A stretch of DNA of 32,110 nt. Origin: Candidatus Peregrinibacteria bacterium (GTDB taxonomy: Bacteria; Patescibacteriota; Gracilibacteria; UBA1369; UM-FILTER-53-11). The translations under genes and the position numbers were made by a program. Positions 25,740-32,110 of the stretch are shown in pieces. The DNA lies in contig JACRID010000053.1 in assembly GCA_016220145.1 (NCBI GenBank), positions 1 to 32,110 on the forward strand. Reading direction: 5' to 3'. Numbering within the stretch: the first letter of the stretch is position 1; each line of letters opens with the position of its first letter. Under the pieces are notes generated by a model. It was not told where the DNA came from. It worked only from the letters and a program-made list of their open reading frames with translations, and searched no databases.

Positions 25740-26177
25740 ATGACAAATAGACTTCCGGCGTTATTACATTTGATACCGCCGCATATCGACAGAGAATTGC
25801 AGAGATTACGGCCCGATGATCGTTCTAATCTGGAACAGCGACTAAGGTTGTTGGAAAAAATATTGGAATGTATAGCCCAAATTGATGATTCGGATTTGGC
25901 TCATCAGCTGGCGGACAATTTGGTTAATGCCGTACAGGCTATAAAAGCCGAATTTACCGATGGATTATCGCGAAAGCAATCCCGTGCGTTGTTTGAATTT
26001 TTAAGAGATGGATATTATAAACATCCGGATAAAAAAACCGGGGCCGTGCTGTCCAGAATAGCGAGAGTAAGAACCGGCATAGGGAACATCAATCGCTACC
26101 GTGATCACACAGGACCTGAAGGAAAATCGTGCCCTGTCTTATTACTTGAGGAGGAGAAACGGAGACGTCAACAATAG
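25740..26177 (+). CDS. Hypothetical protein, no recognised family
   Basis: 145-aa helical ORF with an upstream promoter-like sequence; 3' end overlaps tsaC convergently. Confidence 0.55.
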   Translation: MTNRLPALLHLIPPHIDRELQRLRPDDRSNLEQRLRLLEKILECIAQIDDSDLAHQLADNLVNAVQAIKAEFTDGLSRKQSRALFEFLRDGYYKHPDKKTGAVLSRIARVRTGIGNINRYRDHTGPEGKSCPVLLLEEEKRRRQQ

Positions 26178-26694
26178 TGGATGGCGGCGTTTTTTTGAGC
26201 CTGTCGGAATTCGGAATAAAATCCGGCTTCGGTTTTTGCCCGCGGAACTGTTTTTTGATTGCGGGAACCGAATAAGGCGACGGCAAACCCGAAATATTGG
26301 CGCTGGTGGTGGTGATCGGCGAACCGAGTTTTTTGACCAACTCGAGGGACAATTTGTGTCCGGGCACACGCATTCCGATGGTTTTTGACTTCGGATTCAA
26401 AAACTTCGGCAGAGTTTTTTTGCGCTTTACTATAATGGTTAGCGGACCCGGCCAATACTTTTTTGCCAGTTCAAGGGCAAGTTCATTAAAAACCCCGAAT
26501 TCTTGCGCCATTTTCAAATCCGCAACCAAAATGGAAACCGGTTTGTCGGCACCCATTTTTTTTATCTTATATAGACGACTAATGGCGCTTTTGTTAAAAA
26601 TATCGCAAGCAAAGCCGTAACAAGTTTCCGTTGCGTGAGCGATCACTTTCCCCTGTTTTAAAGCTATAAGTGCCTTTTTAACCATCATAGACAC
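26089..26694 (-). CDS. tsaC: Threonylcarbamoyl-AMP synthase (TsaC/Sua5/YrdC family)
   Basis: GKVIAHATETCYGFACDIFN, RLYKIKKMGADKPVSILV, KKYWPGPLTIIVKRK, IGMRVPGHKLSLELVKKLGSPITTTSANISGLP. Confidence 0.95.
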   Translation of the reverse strand: MSMMVKKALIALKQGKVIAHATETCYGFACDIFNKSAISRLYKIKKMGADKPVSILVADLKMAQEFGVFNELALELAKKYWPGPLTIIVKRKKTLPKFLNPKSKTIGMRVPGHKLSLELVKKLGSPITTTSANISGLPSPYSVPAIKKQFRGQKPKPDFIPNSDRLKKTPPSTIVDVSVSPPQVIRQGTIFLQVLCDHGSD

Positions 26695-26739
26695 ATAATA
26701 CCATTTGCGGATTTCTCAAAATTGCCTTAATTTGGGGCC

Positions 26740-27747
26740 ATGAATAAACCACGCATTGCAATAAATGGCTTTGGCAGGATTGGCCGCATGATGCTTCGCT
26801 GCAACCTCGTGCGCGATCTTGTCGATATCGTAGCCATAAACGACCTTTCTCCATCCAACGTTGCGGCGCATTTGTTAAAACATGATTCCACATACGGAAG
26901 CATTAAAGATGACATAAAAGCGGAAGGAAATTCCCTGATAATAAATGACAAAAAGATTCAGTTGTTTGCAACGCGCGAACCTTTGGAATTGCCATGGGGG
27001 GACACCGGTATTGACGTTGTACTTGAGGCAACGGGTGTTTTTACAGATCGCGAGGGCGCAGGCAAACATATAAAAGCCGGTGCGAGAAGAGTGATAGTTA
27101 CGGCTCCGGCGAAAAATCCGGATGCGACTTTTGTGCGCGGCGTAAATTGCGGAAGTTTTGACCCGAAAAAGCATTTTATAGTTTCAAATGCGTCTTGTAC
27201 GACGAACTGTTTGGCGCCCATGGCAAAGGTTTTGGATGAGACCTTTGAAATTCAGCGGGGCTTTATGACAACCGTGCATGCCTATACGAGTGACCAAAAT
27301 CTTTTGGATAACGCCCACAAGGACTTGAGAAGAGCCAGGGCGGCGGGACTTTCATTGATCCCGACGAGCACGGGCGCGGCAAAAGCCATCGGCGAAGTGC
27401 TTCCGCATCTTGCGGGAAAATTAAATGGCGTGGCGGTTCGGGCGCCGACGCCAACCGTTTCATTGGTGGATTTGACGTGCGATATGGGAAAAGCGCCTAA
27501 GGATGCGGCTGAGGTTAACAACACGTTGAGAAAGGCCGCCTCGGCAGGTTCACTGAAGGGAATTTTGCATGTTGAAGACGAGCCCCTGGTTTCCGTCGAT
27601 TTCAAGCACAATGAATATTCCAGCATCGTCGATAGCGCCCTGACCATGGTTATTGGCAATATGGTGAAAACATTTGCCTGGTATGACAATGAGTGGGGTT
27701 ATTCAATGAGGACGATTGAGTTGGCGGCTATGATTGGCGCGGCTTAA
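26740..27747 (+). CDS. gap: Glyceraldehyde-3-phosphate dehydrogenase
   Basis: IAINGFGRIGRMMLR, SNASCTTNCLAPMAKVLDETF, TVHAYTSDQNLLD, PTSTGAAKAIGEVLPHLAGKLNGVAVRAPTPTVS, WYDNEWGYSMR. Confidence 0.98.
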   Translation: MNKPRIAINGFGRIGRMMLRCNLVRDLVDIVAINDLSPSNVAAHLLKHDSTYGSIKDDIKAEGNSLIINDKKIQLFATREPLELPWGDTGIDVVLEATGVFTDREGAGKHIKAGARRVIVTAPAKNPDATFVRGVNCGSFDPKKHFIVSNASCTTNCLAPMAKVLDETFEIQRGFMTTVHAYTSDQNLLDNAHKDLRRARAAGLSLIPTSTGAAKAIGEVLPHLAGKLNGVAVRAPTPTVSLVDLTCDMGKAPKDAAEVNNTLRKAASAGSLKGILHVEDEPLVSVDFKHNEYSSIVDSALTMVIGNMVKTFAWYDNEWGYSMRTIELAAMIGAA

Positions 27748-27778
27748 GCTGCGCTCCGCCTAATAATCCCGAAATTTT

Positions 27779-28546
27779 ATGGACCGACGACTCGCGATTT
27801 TGAACGCAATTATCAAGGAATTTATTGAAACGGCCGAGCCGGTTGGTTCGCAAACGATAATGATGAGTTATCATTTTTCGGTTTCGCCGGCGACGATTCG
27901 AAACGACATGTCGTCGCTGGAACATGAGGGGCTGATTTTTCAGCCTCACACTTCGTCCGGACGCGTTCCGACGGACACAGGTTACAGGCTTTATGTGGAT
28001 GAATTGGCTGACTATGAAATCGCCGAGAAACAGGCCGAAAAGGCTTTACAGAAGGCAATAGTCAGTTATGAAATTCAGAAGGCGCGCGAGAAAATGTATG
28101 ACGGCGTGAGGATTTTGGCGCAGGCGACGGGGAACGTCAGTTTTGCGACTTTGCCGGACAACCGCCGAACTTTTTATATCGGCGTTTCGAATGTTTTGAA
28201 GGAGCCGGAATTTTCACGCGATCCCATGCGCGCGTCGCAGGTGATTGAGGTTTTGGAGGACACCGACAATTTTGTTAATACCTTGCGCCATCTTGAAATC
28301 GGCGAAAACGACGTGAAAATTTACATCGGCAAGGAGAATATTTTGCCAAAAATTCAATCTTGCGCGATGGTGGTTGCCAAGTATCATATTGCCGTAATGG
28401 ATGCGCCTTCCGTGCGCAGTAATCCAGTAGCCGAGCCCCGGCTCGGCCTGTTTGAAGGATATATTGGGCTGCTTGGGCCGACTCGAATGAAGTATCCTTT
28501 CAATCACGCGGTGGTGAAAAAAATAAAGGAAATAATTGAAAGTTGA
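27779..28546 (+). CDS. hrcA: Heat-inducible transcription repressor
   Basis: ILNAIIKEFIETAEPVGSQTI, VSPATIRNDMSSLEHEGLIFQPHTSSGRVPTDTGYRLYVD, C-terminal IGLLGPTRMKYPFNHAVVKKI. Confidence 0.93.
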   Translation: MDRRLAILNAIIKEFIETAEPVGSQTIMMSYHFSVSPATIRNDMSSLEHEGLIFQPHTSSGRVPTDTGYRLYVDELADYEIAEKQAEKALQKAIVSYEIQKAREKMYDGVRILAQATGNVSFATLPDNRRTFYIGVSNVLKEPEFSRDPMRASQVIEVLEDTDNFVNTLRHLEIGENDVKIYIGKENILPKIQSCAMVVAKYHIAVMDAPSVRSNPVAEPRLGLFEGYIGLLGPTRMKYPFNHAVVKKIKEIIES

Positions 28547-28547
28547 A

Positions 28548-28587
28548 TTGACATCCGTATACGGTTCTGCTATTCTGTATACAGAAT
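28548..28587 (+). promoter_or_regulatory. Promoter TTGACA-17-TATTCT with two palindromic operator-like sites
   Basis: TTGACA 28548-28553, TATTCT 28571-28576; palindromes CCGTATACGG (28555-28564) and ATTCTGTATACAGAAT (28572-28587), centres 20 nt apart. Confidence 0.8.
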
Positions 28588-28882
28588 GACAAAGATAATA
28601 ACAACTCGCGTTGACACGAACACAGCTGCGCGCCTTGAACAAGCCATAACCAACGCGCACACGGACAAGGCCACTTTTATTCGCGTACTCATAACAAGGG
28701 GGCTTAACGAGGTTGAGACTGAAGACTCCTTGAAACGCTATAAAAATGGAGAAATCTCTCTCGGTAAGATGTCGGAGCTTTTAAATATGACAAAATGGGA
28801 TGCGCTGGACATGTTAAGGTCAAGAAAAATAGCGTTCCAATTAAGCGAAGAAGATATTCGGGAAGACCTCGAGGCCCTATAA
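28586..28882 (+). CDS. Antitoxin-like protein: RHH-like N-terminus with UPF0175-like C-terminus
   Basis: ITTRVDTNTAARLEQAI (RHH-like), GEISLGKMSELLNMTKWDALDMLRSRKIAFQLSEEDIREDL (UPF0175-like); paired with a PIN-like gene 4 nt downstream. Confidence 0.8.
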   Translation: MTKIITTRVDTNTAARLEQAITNAHTDKATFIRVLITRGLNEVETEDSLKRYKNGEISLGKMSELLNMTKWDALDMLRSRKIAFQLSEEDIREDLEAL

Positions 28883-28886
28883 ACCT

Positions 28887-29360
28887 ATGAAATTCGCAGC
28901 TAACAGTTCGGTGCTCATTTTTCTGGCGAAACTGGATGTTTTACACCTTCTGGAGGGGTTTGAATTATTTATTCCCGATGCGGTAAAAAACGAACTTTTG
29001 GCAAAGGAATCCGTGGAAAAAGACCGTCTGGAAAAATTCCTCAAGCAAAAAACCATAAAAATCATTAAAATCAAGAAATTACGGCAATTTAGCGCCATTC
29101 TCGGGAAAGGCGAAATGGCGGTTTTGAACATTGCGGTTGAAAAGAAAATATCCGACGTGTTGCTTGATGACCGCAGGGCCAGATCTCTTGCAAAACTTCA
29201 TGGACTTACGCCAAGAGGAACAATTTGGGTTATTCTTAATGCTTTTAAAAACGGCGTGATTGACAAAAAAGAGACAAAAAGCTTAATTTATAACTTGCCA
29301 TCAAAAGGATTTAGGATTGATGAGGTATTATTTATGGAAATTCTAAAAAAGATTGATTAA
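28887..29360 (+). CDS. PIN-like DUF3368-family toxin
   Basis: NSSVLIFLAKLDVLHLLEGFELFIPDAVKNELLA, LGKGEMAVLNIAVEKKISDVLLDDRRARSLAKLHGLTPRGTIWVIL; follows a UPF0175-like gene. Confidence 0.8.
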   Translation: MKFAANSSVLIFLAKLDVLHLLEGFELFIPDAVKNELLAKESVEKDRLEKFLKQKTIKIIKIKKLRQFSAILGKGEMAVLNIAVEKKISDVLLDDRRARSLAKLHGLTPRGTIWVILNAFKNGVIDKKETKSLIYNLPSKGFRIDEVLFMEILKKID

Positions 29361-29362
29361 AT

Positions 29363-29896
29363 ATGACCAAAGACAACAAAAATTCGAAGTCCGATGTTGC
29401 GGCGCCTCAAGTTGACGAGGCAGCAAAGCTAAAAGAGGAGCTGGCAGCTAAAGATAAGCAAATTGCGGATTTGACCGACACCGCAAAGCGCGCTTTGGCG
29501 GATTTGCAGAATTTTCGCCGGCAAGCGGAAAAAGACCGTGCACATTTTGTGGCTTTTGCAAACGCCGGATTGGTTCTGGAACTTTTGCCGATTTTGGATA
29601 ATTTTGCACGCGCGTTCGCTCGGGTACCGGAGGAAGTTCAAAAAACAAACTGGTTTAAGGGAGCGCTTCAAATCGAGCAGCAGCTCGTTGGAATCATGAA
29701 AAAACAGGGTGTTACCGAGATGCCGTCTTCTGTCGGCAAGAAGCTGGATGTGAATTTACATGAAGCGATCACGGTTGGCCCGGGCGAAGCGGACGTTGTA
29801 ATTGAGGAATTTGAAAAAGGTTATCTGATTGGCGATAAGGTGATTCGACCGGCGAAGGTGAGGGTTGGTGATGGGAACACCTCTACTCCTGCTTAG
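29363..29896 (+). CDS. grpE: Nucleotide exchange factor GrpE
   Basis: LADLQNFRRQAEKDR, LLPILDNFARAF, KQGVTEM..VGKKLDVNLHEAI, EEFEKGYLIGDKVIRPAKVRVG. Confidence 0.93.
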   Translation: MTKDNKNSKSDVAAPQVDEAAKLKEELAAKDKQIADLTDTAKRALADLQNFRRQAEKDRAHFVAFANAGLVLELLPILDNFARAFARVPEEVQKTNWFKGALQIEQQLVGIMKKQGVTEMPSSVGKKLDVNLHEAITVGPGEADVVIEEFEKGYLIGDKVIRPAKVRVGDGNTSTPA

Positions 29897-30252
29897 GCGT
29901 CTTTCCTTCTACCTGATCAAGTATAGCCAAAAGTTTTTTTCTCATTACGTCAGCTTCACCATTGTGCCCGTCTGCATTGCGTAATTTTGCCGTAGCTACA
30001 GCGGCTCTCCTTTCCTCGGGGGTGGCTCTGCCCTGAAACCGGCTAAGCGCTCTGGCAGCATGAGAATCAAATCCGAGATGATTCTCTTCGTCTATTCTGC
30101 GGTTTTCTTGTGGTATATGACCCCTTGATAATTTTTTTTTTTGTTTTGGCAAATTCCAGAGCCGCCGCCAACCAATCCAATTTGGCCTCGGGGGAGCTTT
30201 GTTTGCATCGGCGCAGATATTCTCTGTCAAATTGAGGGGACTTGGATTTCAC
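29883..30252 (-). CDS. Small helical partner of the nucleotidyltransferase, split between two frames at an A11 tract
   Basis: GTG start 30252 gives MKSKSPQFDREYLRRCKQSSPEAKLDWLAAALEFAKTKKK; after the A11 tract this frame stops at 30067, while a second frame continues to 29883 (...HAARALSRFQGRATPEERRAAVATAKLRN...). Intact form unresolved. Confidence 0.5.
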
Positions 30253-30737
30253 AGCGACTTCAATTCTAACAAGGCTTGCAGATCAAGTAAATCTTTATCG
30301 CGTCCCGCCTTTCTCTTCATAGCCATCAAATCGCCCAAAGCAATCACCGGCAAACGTATTCCCCACGCTTCAATAACGGTCTTTTTCGCATAAAACTTTT
30401 TAAAATTCAGCGAATATCCAGCCAAAATATCAATATCCAACTGCGGTTTCTTGGCCGAAATAAAAGTGTATGCCAGCATCCCCTTTTCCGTAAGCAATTT
30501 CTTAACATTCTTTTTATCCTTCAGGTCATGCAATTGAATGGGCAAACGTTCCGTATACCCCAATCGTTTCATCACTTTTTCCATTTTCAACAGATTCGCC
30601 AAATCAAGAGTAAGCAAAATATCCATATCTCCGGTAAAACGACTGTAGCCGTACAAATTCACGGCAACGCCGCCAACAACCAAATATTCAACTCCAGACT
30701 TTTGCAGTTCAAGAAAAACCTTTTTATATGGATTCAT
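30249..30737 (-). CDS. AbiEii-/DUF6036-like nucleotidyltransferase
   Basis: EYLVVGGVAVNLYGYSRFTGDMDILL (NTase GG...DxD motif). ATG 30737 preferred over the ORF-track start; ATGA overlap with the upstream MFS stop. Confidence 0.8.
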   Translation of the reverse strand: MNPYKKVFLELQKSGVEYLVVGGVAVNLYGYSRFTGDMDILLTLDLANLLKMEKVMKRLGYTERLPIQLHDLKDKKNVKKLLTEKGMLAYTFISAKKPQLDIDILAGYSLNFKKFYAKKTVIEAWGIRLPVIALGDLMAMKRKAGRDKDLLDLQALLELKSL

Positions 30738-31582
30738 GGCGATATTATACCAGCCGCCGCCCTTCTCATAAAAATCAACGAAACGAAACCGCACAAAAAG
30801 AACACTCCGGCGGAAAGCAAAAGCGCCCATAAAATGCCGAAGAACGCCAATGGCACGCCGGCATTTTCCCAATAAGGTTGGGTAAACCAAACCATATTTA
30901 AGGTCGCGGCTCCGATGACGGCCGAATACAAAATAAGCCATTTTATTTCTTTGCGGAAATGAAGCGCGTATTTGGTAATTCCCAGCATATTTTTCTTATC
31001 CTCAGTGATTTTTGCTTCATGCGGACGCGGCTCCCGCAAGCTGATTGCCAGTGGAATGGCGAAAAGCAAAACGGCAAATTCCGCGTAAAAAGGCGTTTTT
31101 AGGCTAATCAATGCCAAAAAGCCGCCAATAATGCTAGCCAAACCTTCGGCGAAATTCCCGATGGCGCTAACGCGTCCCTGTATTCTTTTGTAATTTTCTT
31201 CGTTTTTCATTTCAAGAAGGCTGTCGTAAATCAATGCGGAATCGGCACCCGAATAAAATCCCGCGCTGATGCTAAGGATAATTTCGGCCGTAAGAAATCC
31301 CCAAAAACCGCCAGCTATAATATAAAAGAACATGCCTATTGCACCGCCGGCCGCGCCGATGATTATTGACGCTTTTCTGCCAAATCTGTCGGCAAAATAC
31401 CCGCTCGGTATCTCAATCAAAACAATTCCGATGGAAAAAACAGCCTGAATAATCATCACCTGCTTCATGGAAAGTCCGTGCGCCTGGTAAAAAATGACAA
31501 GCGTCGGGATAATCAGAAAAAACCAGTTAATGAAGCTCAAAACCTGCATTTTCCAGATGTTCGCTTTAACCGAAGGCTGCAT
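30734..31582 (-). CDS. MFS transporter, apparently C-terminally truncated
   Basis: IEIPSGYFADRFGRKASIIIGAAGG, YSGADSALIYDSLLEMKNEENYKRIQGRVSAIGN; ends at 282 aa, where related transporters normally continue for roughly 100 or more residues. Confidence 0.8.
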   Translation of the reverse strand: MQPSVKANIWKMQVLSFINWFFLIIPTLVIFYQAHGLSMKQVMIIQAVFSIGIVLIEIPSGYFADRFGRKASIIIGAAGGAIGMFFYIIAGGFWGFLTAEIILSISAGFYSGADSALIYDSLLEMKNEENYKRIQGRVSAIGNFAEGLASIIGGFLALISLKTPFYAEFAVLLFAIPLAISLREPRPHEAKITEDKKNMLGITKYALHFRKEIKWLILYSAVIGAATLNMVWFTQPYWENAGVPLAFFGILWALLLSAGVFFLCGFVSLIFMRRAAAGIISP

Positions 31583-31617
31583 GTGATGTTTTGCTTACTC
31601 AAAACGGTATTTAATGA

Positions 31618-31635
31618 CAAGCCCTCTGGGGCTTG
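31618..31635 (-). terminator. Hairpin between 31673..32095 and the MFS gene
   Basis: caagccc-tctg-gggcttg, 7-bp stem with 4-nt loop; no strong T-run. Confidence 0.35.
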
Positions 31636-31672
31636 CCTAGCATGCGATGGATTATAGCAAAGGCTAAGGAAC

Positions 31673-32110
31673 CTAATCTCCTTTTTTTCTCAGTCCGAGG
31701 CGAATGCCATAATTGGGACTCTTCTTAGTGAGAACTACATTGTCGATGTTAAAATTCCCGGAGTAAATCAACCAGTGCGGGACGGGAATCGTACCTTGTT
31801 CACCTTTGGTTGAAAGAACTAAACTCCTAATAGCCAAATTCAAGTTGCCAGTTCCCATATCGGAATAATCCGGTATCCATCCCTGCGTTTCCAGACAATA
31901 AATCGTGTGAGCAATGGCCTGCTTTATATCCTGAGCATCCGCATTTGCAGGAAGAAGCCTATTTAAAAACATCCAGCTTTGCCAATTCAAGGCGCTCATT
32001 GCTTTTACGTCTACATCGGAAGGCATAACAAGCCTATCTCGTTCAAGACGCATAACGCCGCCGGTTCTTCTTTCGTTGCAGGTAAGTCGCGCCAAGACTT
32101 CGTCTTCGGA
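31673..32110 (-). CDS. Hypothetical protein, possibly partial at the right window edge
   Basis: Frame is open to the edge; the listed start at 32095 is TTG and may be internal. No family recognised. Confidence 0.5.
   Translation of the reverse strand, partial: SEDEVLARLTCNERRTGGVMRLERDRLVMPSDVDVKAMSALNWQSWMFLNRLLPANADAQDIKQAIAHTIYCLETQGWIPDYSDMGTGNLNLAIRSLVLSTKGEQGTIPVPHWLIYSGNFNIDNVVLTKKSPNYGIRLGLRKKGD

Noticed and set aside
30738-30941. N-terminal 68-aa extension of the nucleotidyltransferase in the ORF track
   Set aside because: It overlaps the MFS coding region in another frame and has no NTase similarity; the ATG at 30737 gives a typical N-terminus and an ATGA overlap.
1-32110. Alternative genetic code (TGA = Gly/Trp) as in Gracilibacteria/SR1 or mycoplasma
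   Set aside because: Several conserved genes end at TGA at the expected C-terminus (e.g. nrdJ, fbp, hrcA) and none of the recognised proteins needs an in-frame TGA.
1-32110. CRISPR array, rRNA or tRNA genes
   Set aside because: No regularly spaced direct repeats and no tRNA or rRNA-like sequences were recognised by eye; a tRNAscan/CRISPR finder run would be decisive.

Overview
The window is a gene-dense 32.1 kb bacterial chromosomal segment using the standard code (TGA acts as stop, e.g. nrdJ). I infer a Patescibacteria/CPR-like host from the gene style, many GTG/TTG starts, weak Shine-Dalgarno signals and overlapping genes; this is not proven. Recognisable content, left to right: a GCS2-type glutamate-cysteine ligase overlapping a fold-III PLP decarboxylase (minus strand); a class II (B12-dependent) ribonucleotide reductase with a 357-aa LAGLIDADG intein and two NrdR-box-like palindromes upstream; an orphan helical repeat protein; two tandem membrane-anchored FAM173-like methyltransferases separated by a ~170-nt imperfect inverted repeat; a short ComEC; a secreted hypothetical protein; an envelope operon (SLH-like/CAP protein, LCP, D-Ala-D-Ala carboxypeptidase, MraY); an fba / fbp / ECF sigma / FecR-DUF5667-like gene string; ftsL-like and rsmH; an orphan ORF overlapping tsaC; gap; hrcA and grpE with a UPF0175/DUF3368-type toxin-antitoxin module between them; and a truncated MFS, nucleotidyltransferase and small helical partner with an A11 tract. 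I saw no rRNA, tRNA or CRISPR array. The best candidates for new biology are the ligase/decarboxylase pair, the hrcA-TA-grpE arrangement with its palindromic near-leaderless promoter, the inverted repeat between methyltransferase paralogues, the sugar-phosphate/ECF sigma operon, and the nucleotidyltransferase module. All family assignments are from motif recognition by eye; no database search was run.
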